Assembly (NCBI GenBank): GCA_015486145.1
Contig: WFSH01000208.1
Span: forward strand, 1 to 20,549
Length of the DNA stretch: 20,549 nt
Reading direction: 5' to 3'
Source of the DNA: Mesoaciditogaceae bacterium
Lineage (GTDB): Bacteria; Thermotogota; Thermotogae; Mesoaciditogales; Mesoaciditogaceae
Each line of letters opens with the position of its first letter. The first letter of the stretch is position 1. Below, piece after piece: positions 6,998-14,880 of the stretch. The notes beneath the pieces were generated by a model. The model saw only the letters and a list, made by a program, of their open reading frames with translations. It made no database searches and was not told the DNA's origin. The translations under genes were made by a program, and so were the position numbers.

Positions 6998-8407
6998 TTA
7001 TGCGGGATAGACCGTAACCTCTGGAAATTCATCCATGTTTTCATCTGCAATATCAAAATCAACTTTTATTCTGGCCACGTATTTTTTCTCTAAAAACTTC
7101 TTCGCCACTTGAGGAAATAGGGCATAGCTAAGCAAATCTTCATCATCTTTTGCCAACACACCTATCTCTTTTTTCAACTTGTCGAGAACTGGCTTTAACA
7201 TATCAGCAGGTCTAACTTCGATGGGCTTTTCGTCACCAAGCACTTTTTTCATGATTTCTTCATCTATGGGTGCAGGTGGTCTACCGTACATGCCCTTCAC
7301 GTACTTTTTAGTCTCATTGGTTATTATTTTGTATCTTTCCCCACTCAAAACATTTAGAACGGCTTGAACCCCTACCACTTGGCTTGTAGGTGTGACAAGC
7401 GGAGGATAACCAAGTTCTTTCCTGACCTTAGCCATTTCCTTCATGACCTCACTAAATTTGTCAAGGGCGTTCTGCGCTTTAAGTTGATTTACAAGGTTTG
7501 ATAACATTCCTCCAGGTACTTGCGATTTCAAGACTTCTGTGTTTACGGTTTTCATGGAGACGTCCGTGTCTTTGTGGGCTTCACGCACATGGACAAAATG
7601 TTCATTCACGAAACCGATTCTATCGATATCGAGATCAACTTTTACATTTTTCATATCGCTCAACATGGCAAAAAAAGGCTCAACAGCTGGTTGACTCGTG
7701 CCGTAAGCAAGTGCACTTGTGGCGGTATCTATTATATCAGCCCCGGCTTCTATGGCAGCGTAATACGCGGCATCAGCCAAACCGGTTGTAAAATGGGAAT
7801 GCACTTCTACAGGCAGTGAAAAGTTTTTTTTAAGTTCTTTAACCATTTTGTAAGCCATTGGAGCGGTGAGAAGACCGGCCATGTCTTTAATACAGATCGA
7901 GTCCACTCCCATATCAACCAAGGATTTTGCAAATTCTAAATATTTTTCAACGGTGTGTACAGGACTCGTCGTGTAACTGATAGCCCCCTGAACATGTGCT
8001 CCATAGCGTTTACCAAATTCGATCGATTTTTGAAGATTACGCGGATCATTAAGAGCATCAAAAACTCGGATCACATCTATTCCGTTTTTAACAGCTCGCT
8101 CTACAAAGAGTTCAAGCACATCATCAGGGTAATTGGAGTACCCAAGTATATTTTGCCCCCTAAGAAGCATCTGTAATTTCGTATTTTTCACGTGTTTTCG
8201 GATGATCCGTATCCTTTCCCATGGATCTTCGTCGAGATACCTCAAACAAGAATCAAAAGTGGCCCCACCCCACATTTCGAAGGCATTATAACCAATGGCA
8301 TCCATGTCTTCAAGTACTGGTACCATCTCGGAGGTTCTCATTCGTGTTGCAAGTAACGATTGATGAGCGTCTCTGAGGGTGGTGTCCGTGAATTTCACTT
8401 CTCTCAT
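6998..8407 (-). CDS. Carboxyltransferase (oxaloacetate decarboxylase alpha / pyruvate carboxylase B type), no biotin domain
   Basis: This 469-residue enzyme has a TIM-barrel carboxyltransferase domain: FTDTTLRDAHQSLLATRMRT near residues 6-25, MWGGATFDSCLRYL, LLRGQN, ICIKDMAGLL with the carbamylated lysine at about 174, and EVHSHFTTG with metal histidines at about 203 and 205. A PYC/OADA conserved region follows (TPTSQVVGVQAVLNVL, YGRPPAPI). It transfers CO2 between oxaloacetate or pyruvate and biotin. The protein ends without a biotinyl (AMKM) domain and none follows, so a separate biotin carrier and partner subunits must be encoded elsewhere. I use the ATG at 8407, which has GGGAGG at proper spacing. 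An upstream in-frame TTG at 8422 overlaps the Shine-Dalgarno and is unlikely. Decarboxylase versus carboxylase cannot be decided from this gene alone. Confidence 0.92.
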   Translation of the reverse strand: MREVKFTDTTLRDAHQSLLATRMRTSEMVPVLEDMDAIGYNAFEMWGGATFDSCLRYLDEDPWERIRIIRKHVKNTKLQMLLRGQNILGYSNYPDDVLELFVERAVKNGIDVIRVFDALNDPRNLQKSIEFGKRYGAHVQGAISYTTSPVHTVEKYLEFAKSLVDMGVDSICIKDMAGLLTAPMAYKMVKELKKNFSLPVEVHSHFTTGLADAAYYAAIEAGADIIDTATSALAYGTSQPAVEPFFAMLSDMKNVKVDLDIDRIGFVNEHFVHVREAHKDTDVSMKTVNTEVLKSQVPGGMLSNLVNQLKAQNALDKFSEVMKEMAKVRKELGYPPLVTPTSQVVGVQAVLNVLSGERYKIITNETKKYVKGMYGRPPAPIDEEIMKKVLGDEKPIEVRPADMLKPVLDKLKKEIGVLAKDDEDLLSYALFPQVAKKFLEKKYVARIKVDFDIADENMDEFPEVTVYPA

Positions 8408-8430
8408 GCTTTCGCCTCCCAAGTAATGAT

Positions 8431-8456
8431 ATTATATCATCAATAACGGTTATAAT
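8431..8456. promoter_or_regulatory. Overlapping divergent promoters (carboxyltransferase / rqcH)
   Basis: Two exact TATAAT hexamers face opposite ways. One at 8436-8431 reads minus toward the carboxyltransferase gene; one at 8451-8456 reads plus toward rqcH. They are 14 bp apart, so the -35 region of each lies on or next to the other's -10, and polymerase could not fill both at once. The -35 hexamers are poor. The minus-strand leader would be about 17 nt including GGGAGG. Confidence 0.55.
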
Positions 8457-8495
8457 GCTTCGTGGTGTTAATATGAAGAGGGAGCGTGGAAGTCG

Positions 8496-10157
8496 ATGCC
8501 TTACGATGCGTTTTTGGTTTCAAAAGTGATAACCGAAATAACAATTCCTTCTTACCTCATTGGAATCCACACAGGTCCAAAAGGTGTGATCGTTTTGTCG
8601 TTGAAAAAGCAAGATATCATTCTCGATATGAACATATGGCCTCACATGCACATTACAACCGATTTCGCCGTTTCTGATGATAATCCTTCGGCGTTTGTTT
8701 CCCTTTTGAGAGCGCGACTTAAAGGAGCCGTACTTGTAAAAGTGGAACAGATAAATTTCGATAGAGTGGTTAAATTCACGTTTGACGTTAAGAATCTCAT
8801 CGGTGAAAGTGAAGAATTCGCACTTTACCATGAAGTTACCGGTACTTTTGGTAACCTCATATTAGTTAAAAACGGGGTTTGCTTGGGTGCCTTCAAAGAT
8901 GTCATTTCGTCAAAACGAACAATTTTAAGAGGGGCAAAATACATCCCACCCAAAGAAAACAGGACGGATCCGGAGCTCATTGGAGAAGAAGTTTTTTCAG
9001 ATCGACATGAGAGACTTGATCGAGCTCTGGTTAAAAACGTAAAGGGACTCTCAAAGAAAGACACTCTTCAGATTATACGCAGAGCAGAGATCAGTTTTGA
9101 TACCATCGTTGGAACTCTCACATCCAAACAAAGAGAAAGTATTTTGAATGTCATTCACTCGATCGTGAGCGAAGTAAAAAAACCAGGAGCGTATTTGCTT
9201 TTAGAAAACGGTGTTCCAAAAGACGTTTACGCTTTCAAGCCTTTGGGTGAATCAAAATACTTTGAAAAAGTCTCACAGGCAATAGAAGCTCTCCTCTCTG
9301 CAAAAAAAATTCATACGGTCACCGAATCAAAAAGAAGCACTTTAAAAAAACTGATAAAGCGTTTAATAAACAAAACCGAATTCACGATCGATAAAATTAC
9401 AAAAGAAATTCACAATGCCGAAGGTGCAAACGAATTTAGAAAATACGGAGAACTTCTCATAGCCAATCTTCATTCTCTACCGAAGCGCACTGACCAGGTA
9501 AAGGTTACAGATTGGGAGAGTGGAAAAGAGTTTTCGATAAAACTCGATCCTAAAATAGACGTTTCAAAAAATGCTCAACATTTTTTCAAGATCTATGGCA
9601 ACCTAAAAAGGCAATTGGAAGGAGCTAAGAAACGCCTAAAAATCCTCCAAAAACGCTTACTTTATCTCCAAGAGTTACAAGATGAAGTGGAAGATTCGGA
9701 AGATCTAAACGAACTCATGGACATTCAAATCGAACTTGTCCAGAATGGATTCATGCCAAACAAGAAAAATAAATTCAAGAAAAAGCGAAAAAAAACTCAA
9801 GAATCTACTCCTTTGACTTTTGAGTACAAAGGATTCAAGATAATTGTCGGCAAGAATAACATTCAAAATGACAAAATCACGCAAAGAATCGCTTCAGCTG
9901 AAGACTTGTGGTTTCATGCAAGGAAAGTTCCAGGTTCTCACGTTGTGATCATAACGGCTGGGAGGAGACCACCCCAAGAAGTCATAGAGATGGCAGCCTC
10001 TTTGGCTGCCGGTCATTCGAGATACAAAGAAGCCGAATGGGTCGACGTGGATTACACACTTGTAAAAAATGTTTCAAAACCAAAAGGCGCACACCCTGGA
10101 TTTGTCTTGTACAAAAAGTTTAAAACCTTACGTGTTAAACCAAAAAAGGATAGATGA
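8496..10157 (+). CDS. rqcH: Ribosome quality control protein RqcH (NFACT/Rqc2 family)
   Basis: RqcH binds stalled 50S-peptidyl-tRNA and recruits tRNA-Ala to add alanine tails that mark nascent chains for decay. The 553-residue order fits. Residues 1-150 are NFACT-N (MPYDAFLVSKVITEI; the key DR pair is D89-R90 in INFDRVVKF). Two HhH-like and long coiled-coil regions span about 175-435, ending in a basic stretch (KKNKFKKKRKKT). Residues 437-550 are the NFACT-R domain with DLWFHARKVPGSHVV (470-484) and VKNVSKPKGAHPGFVLY. N-terminal spacing between VSKVITEI and the next strand is shorter than in Bacillus-type proteins. The gene stands alone between divergent and convergent neighbours. Its stop is one base from the stop of the radical SAM gene, with no terminator visible. 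Confidence 0.95.
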   Translation: MPYDAFLVSKVITEITIPSYLIGIHTGPKGVIVLSLKKQDIILDMNIWPHMHITTDFAVSDDNPSAFVSLLRARLKGAVLVKVEQINFDRVVKFTFDVKNLIGESEEFALYHEVTGTFGNLILVKNGVCLGAFKDVISSKRTILRGAKYIPPKENRTDPELIGEEVFSDRHERLDRALVKNVKGLSKKDTLQIIRRAEISFDTIVGTLTSKQRESILNVIHSIVSEVKKPGAYLLLENGVPKDVYAFKPLGESKYFEKVSQAIEALLSAKKIHTVTESKRSTLKKLIKRLINKTEFTIDKITKEIHNAEGANEFRKYGELLIANLHSLPKRTDQVKVTDWESGKEFSIKLDPKIDVSKNAQHFFKIYGNLKRQLEGAKKRLKILQKRLLYLQELQDEVEDSEDLNELMDIQIELVQNGFMPNKKNKFKKKRKKTQESTPLTFEYKGFKIIVGKNNIQNDKITQRIASAEDLWFHARKVPGSHVVIITAGRRPPQEVIEMAASLAAGHSRYKEAEWVDVDYTLVKNVSKPKGAHPGFVLYKKFKTLRVKPKKDR

Positions 10158-10158
10158 T

Positions 10159-11649
10159 CTATATATCACGTAAGTAGTTTTCAAACGTCTTTCGTAAGTT
10201 GAATCCATGGATCGTAAGAGCAATAGCCAGCGGGAAAAGCCGCGGGTGTCTGAACAGACTCCAGAAAAAGAGTTTCCAATAGTAAGTTCTCTCTTTTTCT
10301 CTTATCCCTAAAAACAAAATGGATTTAAACAATGCACTGATGTACATGGAATGTAACCGAAATGGTTTTTCTCTTGGGAGATTGAATTCCCTCAAAAAAG
10401 TCATGATTCTCTTAGAATAATACTTGGGGGAATAAATGGTGGTAACCACTTTTTTATAGCCATTCACAAGAGTCATGGAATCCATTTTGGGTACGAAATT
10501 CATCGAAAAATCAGTGTTATCTCCTGATGCATCGTGCAACAATCTGCCTTCCCTGGCAAGACGTTGATAGAGCTTCGTATCAGGTGGAGCATTTAACAAA
10601 CCAACCATGGCGTCCGCAATTCCGCTTTTTTGAATGAACGAAATAGATCTTTCGAAAATTGTGGGTGTATCATGATCGAATCCCAAAATAAACCCTGCTT
10701 GGACTTCCAAACCAACCCTCTGAATTTTTTTCACACAAGCCAACAAATCACGATTTTGGTTTTGAACTTTACCACACTCGGCTAAACTCTCCTCGTTTGG
10801 AGTCTCAATTCCAACAAACACAGAACCAAATCCCGCTTTGACCATCATGTTCATGAGTTCTTCATCATCAGAAATATTTATTGAAACTTGCGTGCCAAAA
10901 GAAAATGGATAATTCCTTTTTTTCATCCAATCTATCATGGAGGGTAAAATTTCCCTCTTTAATTTTCCCTTATTCCCGATAAAATTATCATCAACAATGA
11001 AAACTCTTCCCCTCCACCCTTGAGAATATATGCTTTCTAATTCATCCAATATCTGATACTTGGTCTTGGTGCGTATTTTATGACCAAAAAGTAAGGTAAC
11101 ATCACAAAACTCACAATTAAACGGGCAACCTCGTGAATATTGAATGCCCATATGGGCATATTTTTTCATGTTGATCAATTCCCAAAGCGGGACAGGACTT
11201 TTTTCCATATCAGAAAAGTTTTCAGAAGTGTAAATATGCCTGGCACAACCATTTTTTAAATCTTTCAAAAAAAGTGGAAGGGTTATCTCGGCCTCGTTGA
11301 GTACCAAATAATCTACATCGTCAAAATCTTTGTAAAAACTCGTAAAAAGAGGCCCGCCGGCAACCGTCTTAACTCCCAAGCTTTTACACCTTGCAATCAC
11401 TTCTTTTGCCGATTCCCTCTGGATGGACATGGCACTTATGAACACATAATCCGCCCATTTAATATCCCTATCTTTCAAATGACTTACTGACATATCGATC
11501 AGTTTTTTCTTCCATTCTTTGGGAAGCATTGCCGCCACCGTCAACAAACCTAAAGGCGGGTGACTTGCCTTTTTGGAGATGAATTTCAAAGCATATCTGA
11601 AACTCCAAAATGTGTCTGGATAATTCGGATAGACGAGTAATATTTTCAT
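10159..11649 (-). CDS. B12-binding radical SAM protein, DUF4070/HpnP-like
   Basis: This 496-residue protein has an N-terminal cobalamin-binding-like domain (residues 1-140, MKILLVYPNYPDTFWSFRYALKF, then VKTVAGGPLF). It has a radical SAM core with the C175-x3-C179-x2-C182 cluster (SRGCPFNCEFCDV), then a C-terminal DUF4070-type region (about 370-496). The PDTFWSFRYALKFISKKA opening and PPLGLLTVAAMLP are typical of the group that includes the hopanoid C-2 methylase HpnP. The DxHxxG cobalamin motif is not seen, as in many of these proteins. Methylation of an unreactive carbon, perhaps in a lipid, is inference. No hopanoid genes are in the window. Its ATG overlaps the mrnC stop (ATGA), so translation is probably coupled to that housekeeping gene. 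Confidence 0.88.
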   Translation of the reverse strand: MKILLVYPNYPDTFWSFRYALKFISKKASHPPLGLLTVAAMLPKEWKKKLIDMSVSHLKDRDIKWADYVFISAMSIQRESAKEVIARCKSLGVKTVAGGPLFTSFYKDFDDVDYLVLNEAEITLPLFLKDLKNGCARHIYTSENFSDMEKSPVPLWELINMKKYAHMGIQYSRGCPFNCEFCDVTLLFGHKIRTKTKYQILDELESIYSQGWRGRVFIVDDNFIGNKGKLKREILPSMIDWMKKRNYPFSFGTQVSINISDDEELMNMMVKAGFGSVFVGIETPNEESLAECGKVQNQNRDLLACVKKIQRVGLEVQAGFILGFDHDTPTIFERSISFIQKSGIADAMVGLLNAPPDTKLYQRLAREGRLLHDASGDNTDFSMNFVPKMDSMTLVNGYKKVVTTIYSPKYYSKRIMTFLREFNLPREKPFRLHSMYISALFKSILFLGIREKERTYYWKLFFWSLFRHPRLFPLAIALTIHGFNLRKTFENYLRDI

Positions 11650-12011
11650 TTGAAACGCTCCACACAGTTTTTAAGCAATTCAGTCAATCTTTTTTCCATT
11701 CCCAGCAAAAAAAGATAACCAATGATGCTTTCAAGAGCGGTGGCTTTTCTGTAAAAAGGTTCTCTACTTCGATAAGTTTTCAAATTTCTTCCCCGCATGG
11801 CGATGGCCCTTTCATCTGAATTTAACAATTTCTCAATTTCATCAAAGCACTTTGCTTGTGCTTTTGCATTCACAACTTCTCGCACTTTCGAGTTGTTAAA
11901 TGAGAATTCTGTTCTGCAAAAAAGTTCAAACACCGCATCACCTATGTACGCAAGGGCTTTTGTTGGCACCTCGCGAACATCTCCTTTGAACTCAGCGCCC
12001 AGAAAGTTCAA
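11646..12011 (-). CDS. mrnC: Mini-ribonuclease III (MrnC)
   Basis: MrnC is an RNase III catalytic domain without the dsRNA-binding domain. It trims both ends of 23S rRNA precursor as a dimer. The 121 residues match the family. The catalytic signature is LAYIGDAVFELF with D25, and the second catalytic acid is E94 in ATALESIIGYLFL. RSREPFYRKATALE is the typical segment before helix 7. The TTG start at 12011 lies inside the end of prfA (20-bp overlap) and is preceded by a GGAGAG-type Shine-Dalgarno in the prfA coding sequence. No better start lies before LAYIGDA. It sits between prfA and the radical SAM gene, overlapping both, which suggests translational coupling. In most bacteria prmC follows prfA; here mrnC takes that place. 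Confidence 0.93.
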   Translation of the reverse strand: MNFLGAEFKGDVREVPTKALAYIGDAVFELFCRTEFSFNNSKVREVVNAKAQAKCFDEIEKLLNSDERAIAMRGRNLKTYRSREPFYRKATALESIIGYLFLLGMEKRLTELLKNCVERFK

Positions 12012-13053
12012 CTTTACTCTCCGTTTCCCATTTTCTCAGGGAATCAACGATTTCATCAAGATCCCCATCCATAACATCATCGATCTTATAAGTGGTGAAA
12101 GAACTTCTGTGATCGGAAACTCTGTTTTGTGGAAAATTGTAAGTACGTATTTTTTCACTGCGCTCCGCCGTACCTATTTGATTTTTTCTCATGGATGCCT
12201 GTTTTTCCCTTTCTTGGCGCTGCTTCAAATCAAAAATTCTCGATCTGAGTATTTTCATCGCAATGGCTCTATTTTGAATTTGCGATCTCTCAGATTCACA
12301 CACAACCACAATTCCAGTTGGCATGTGAGTTATTCTTACCGCAGATTCTGTTCTGTTAACGTGTTGACCGCCAGCTCCCGATGACCTAAACGTATCTATT
12401 TTTAATTCATCTGGATTTATTTGAACATCCACCTCATTTGCCTCTGGAAGTACCGCAACGGTGGCAGTAGAAGTGTGTATTCTTCCGGAAGCCTCGGTCG
12501 CGGGAACGCGTTGAACCCTATGAACTCCACTTTCGTACTTAAAAAAATTATAGGCGTTTTTCCCCGAAACGGAAAAAATAACTTCCTTAAAACCTCCAAG
12601 CTCGGTTCCATGTGAATAGAGGATCTCTGTTTTCAAATTGTGACGTTCGGCGTAACGCATGTACATTCTAAAAAGGTCGCCGGCAAAAATTGCGCTCTCC
12701 TGACCACCAACTCCAGCACGTATCTCAACAATCACGTTTCTATCCGCGTTTGGATCCATTTTTTCCGCGAGCCTCAAAGCTTCACTTTCCAAGTTGATGA
12801 TCTGTTTTTCTTTACGTTCGATCTCATCTTCGATTTCATCTTTAATGTCCGATGAAGAGATCGATTTCAACTCTTCTATTTCTCTTTTTACTTCCAAATA
12901 TCTCTCGTAAATTTGTGCCGCTTCTTGAATGGAGGCGAGCTCCTTGGAGTAGTCCATCACGAGTTTTGGATCGGCAGAGACTTTGGGATCTAAGAGTAAA
13001 GCGTTGATTTTTTTGTATTTTACGTAGAATTCCTTGAATGCTTCTATTATCAT
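11992..13053 (-). CDS. prfA: Peptide chain release factor 1
   Basis: RF1 reads UAA and UAG in the ribosomal A site and triggers peptide release. At 353 residues it has the usual length. Domain 1 is helical (1-105). The stop-codon tripeptide is PAT at 184-186 in RVQRVPATEASGRIHTS, which marks RF1 rather than RF2 (SPF). The universal GGQ is 228-230 in RSSGAGGQHVNRTESAVR; its glutamine is normally methylated by PrmC. The C-terminal SEKIRTYNFPQNRVSDHR segment is intact. The ATG at 13053 has no Shine-Dalgarno, and an extended -10 element ends ten bases upstream, so a very short leader is likely. It is 30 bp downstream of cinA and overlaps mrnC. Confidence 0.97.
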   Translation of the reverse strand: MIIEAFKEFYVKYKKINALLLDPKVSADPKLVMDYSKELASIQEAAQIYERYLEVKREIEELKSISSSDIKDEIEDEIERKEKQIINLESEALRLAEKMDPNADRNVIVEIRAGVGGQESAIFAGDLFRMYMRYAERHNLKTEILYSHGTELGGFKEVIFSVSGKNAYNFFKYESGVHRVQRVPATEASGRIHTSTATVAVLPEANEVDVQINPDELKIDTFRSSGAGGQHVNRTESAVRITHMPTGIVVVCESERSQIQNRAIAMKILRSRIFDLKQRQEREKQASMRKNQIGTAERSEKIRTYNFPQNRVSDHRSSFTTYKIDDVMDGDLDEIVDSLRKWETESKVELSGR

Positions 13054-13062
13054 AACAGTTGA

Positions 13063-13071
13063 ATTATACCA
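13063..13071 (-). promoter_or_regulatory. Extended -10 promoter of prfA
   Basis: TGGTATAAT reads on the minus strand from 13071 to 13063, a perfect extended -10. Transcription is expected near 13056, about three bases before the ATG at 13053. No convincing -35 is seen. It gives prfA an internal promoter within the cinA-prfA gap and would yield a nearly leaderless transcript. Confidence 0.55.
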
Positions 13072-13083
13072 TGAAGCTTTGTG

Positions 13084-14301
13084 TTACCTTGAAACTCGCC
13101 TGATCACCGCGTCTAACGCTTCTTCGGTCACATATTCCCTTATCTCATTTCTATTTCCAGCATAAGTTCTCTTCCAGGAGTGGATCTCATCCTTATAGGC
13201 AAAGGCAAACCACACGGTTCCCACCGGTTTCTCTTTTGTTCCACCTGTAGGTCCGGCAATTCCGGTTGTGGCAACGGAAATATCAGTTTTGAAAAGTTTT
13301 TTTACACTCTTGGCCATTTCTGTCACACACTCTTTTGAAACTGCCCCGTAAACTTTCATTTTATCCTTTGAAAGCCCAAGAATTTCCATTTTGGAGTCGT
13401 TGGAATATAGAACCAAACTTCCCATAAAAATACTTGAAATTCCAGAAACATTCACGAGTTTGCTCGCAATCATGCCACCTGTTACCGATTCAGCGAAAGA
13501 AATCGTTAAGTTACGTTTTTTGAGAACATCGTAAAGCGTTTCCTCAAGACTCATATCAGCTTTTCCTATGGCGTCTTTGGGAAAACGCTTCAATATCTTA
13601 CTCTCAACATCCGCGACCATATCGAACGCGGAACTTTTATCTTTTGCTTTTGCGGTGATGGAGATCTCTATCCACCCCTTTTTCAAAAATGTGGCAACGG
13701 TTGGATTGGAGGAAAGAGTAAGATCGTGTATCCTATCCTCTACGTCTGATTCTCGAAAACCATGAATTTTTATCACTTTGTTTAAAATGTACGCGTTACC
13801 GAGTTTTCTCAAAAATTCTTCAAGTCCGCTTTTGAGTATAGACTTTAGTTCCGCTGGAGGACCTGGAAGAAGTATCAAAAATTTTTCACCTACCGGTATG
13901 ACTATACCAGGTGCCACACCAACCGTGTTTTCAAAAAGTATTGCGCCCTTCGGAATAGAAGAAAAGGATCTCACGATCCTTTCTGATTTCACCTTTTTGT
14001 CTCTTAAAAAAGATTCTAATTTCTCGTTCTCCTCAAGAGGTACAGATGTCGCAAGCGATGCGGCTTGCTTGGACAGATCATCATCAGTTCCACCCAAACC
14101 TCCCGTTGAAATCACGATATCCGACCGCTCAAGTGCTTCAGAATACGCTTCGGATATCCTTCGCAAGTTATCACCAACCGTGGTATATCTGTAAACGTCG
14201 ATCCCACATCTTGCAAGCAATTCACATAGAATCCTTGCATCTTCATTGCAACTTTTTCCCAGCAGAAGCTCCGTACCGGTAGAGACTATTTCCGCCTTCA
14301 A
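13084..14301 (-). CDS. cinA: CinA: competence/damage-inducible protein with nicotinamide-nucleotide amidase domain
   Basis: This two-domain enzyme has 405 residues. The N-terminal MoeA-like domain (about 1-170, MKAEIVSTGTELLLG, ISTGGLGGTDDD, LLPGPPAELKSIL) belongs to COG1058, members of which hydrolyse ADP-ribose or the NMN adenylate bond. The C-terminal PncC-type domain (about 245-400, SFAESVTGGMIASKL, ATTGIAGPTGGTKEKPVGTVWFAF) deamidates nicotinamide mononucleotide in pyridine-nucleotide salvage. The TTG start overlaps the Nudix stop (TTGA), with AAAAGGGG upstream. Direct overlap with a Nudix ADP-ribose pyrophosphatase gene supports a shared job in clearing NAD breakdown products. The competence link in the name is historical and not supported here. 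Confidence 0.93.
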   Translation of the reverse strand: MKAEIVSTGTELLLGKSCNEDARILCELLARCGIDVYRYTTVGDNLRRISEAYSEALERSDIVISTGGLGGTDDDLSKQAASLATSVPLEENEKLESFLRDKKVKSERIVRSFSSIPKGAILFENTVGVAPGIVIPVGEKFLILLPGPPAELKSILKSGLEEFLRKLGNAYILNKVIKIHGFRESDVEDRIHDLTLSSNPTVATFLKKGWIEISITAKAKDKSSAFDMVADVESKILKRFPKDAIGKADMSLEETLYDVLKKRNLTISFAESVTGGMIASKLVNVSGISSIFMGSLVLYSNDSKMEILGLSKDKMKVYGAVSKECVTEMAKSVKKLFKTDISVATTGIAGPTGGTKEKPVGTVWFAFAYKDEIHSWKRTYAGNRNEIREYVTEEALDAVIRRVSR

Positions 14302-14846
14302 TTCAGCAACCCCTTTTCACGTGCTCTAAAAAACGCGGCTATGGTTTTTGAGTCAACAATCTCATTTTCCAAGATCATACGTTCCATTTCCGACTTCGAA
14401 AGAAATTTAATCTCCACAAACTCATCTTCATCGGGGTTAACGTTACCTTTTTCCAGTCCGCTTGCAAAAAAAAGATGTATCTTCTCATCTGAAAAACCAG
14501 GTGTCGTGTAAATGTAACCAAGCATTTTCCAATTTTTGGCAACAAAACCGGTTTCTTCTTCAAACTCCCTTTTGGCACATGTTAAAGGCTCTTCATCTTT
14601 ATCCAACTTACCAGCGGGGATTTCCCACAAAATCTCATTCACGGGATATCTGTACTGTTTTTCAACAACGATAAGCCCTTCTCTGTTTATGGCAATTATG
14701 GCAGCGGCTCCGGGATGTCTCACAACTTCTCTATGGGAATTGTGATCATTTGGAAGTTTCACCTCATCCAAATAAAGTTTGATCATTTTTCCATCAAATT
14801 TCAACAGAGAATTGATTTTTTTTTCTTCAAGTTCCATGTGTATCAT
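14298..14846 (-). CDS. Nudix ADP-ribose pyrophosphatase (NudF type)
   Basis: This hydrolyses ADP-ribose to AMP and ribose 5-phosphate. The 182-residue protein has a complete Nudix box at 79-101 (GKLDKDEEPLTCAKREFEEETGF, given here only as the G-x5-E-x7-REFEEETGF pattern). The flanks are VVEKQYRYPVNEILWEIPAG and MLGYIYTTPGFSDEKIHLFFA, both typical of the ADPRase subgroup. The N-terminal dimerisation strands (EVKLPNDHNSHREVVRHPGAAAII) also fit. The ATG at 14846 nearly touches GAAGGGA; the next ATG at 14837 (MELEEKK) has better spacing and may be the true start. The stop overlaps the cinA start. Exact substrate (ADP-ribose versus other ADP-sugars) is inferred from subgroup motifs. Confidence 0.92.
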   Translation of the reverse strand: MIHMELEEKKINSLLKFDGKMIKLYLDEVKLPNDHNSHREVVRHPGAAAIIAINREGLIVVEKQYRYPVNEILWEIPAGKLDKDEEPLTCAKREFEEETGFVAKNWKMLGYIYTTPGFSDEKIHLFFASGLEKGNVNPDEDEFVEIKFLSKSEMERMILENEIVDSKTIAAFFRAREKGLLN

Positions 14847-14880
14847 TCCCTTCTAAAAACGTTAGGTATTTTTACATTGA

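Noticed and set aside
6998..7010. Frameshift that hides a biotinyl domain of the carboxyltransferase
   Set aside because: The 53-bp gap to arcC is too short to hold one, and no AMKM-like sequence is seen in any frame there.
11797..12384. 195-codon plus-strand frame
   Set aside because: It is the antisense shadow of prfA and mrnC, both of which have clear catalytic motifs on the minus strand.
13778..14194. 138-codon plus-strand frame
   Set aside because: Antisense to the cinA N-terminal domain; low-complexity Ser/Pro composition, typical of a shadow frame.
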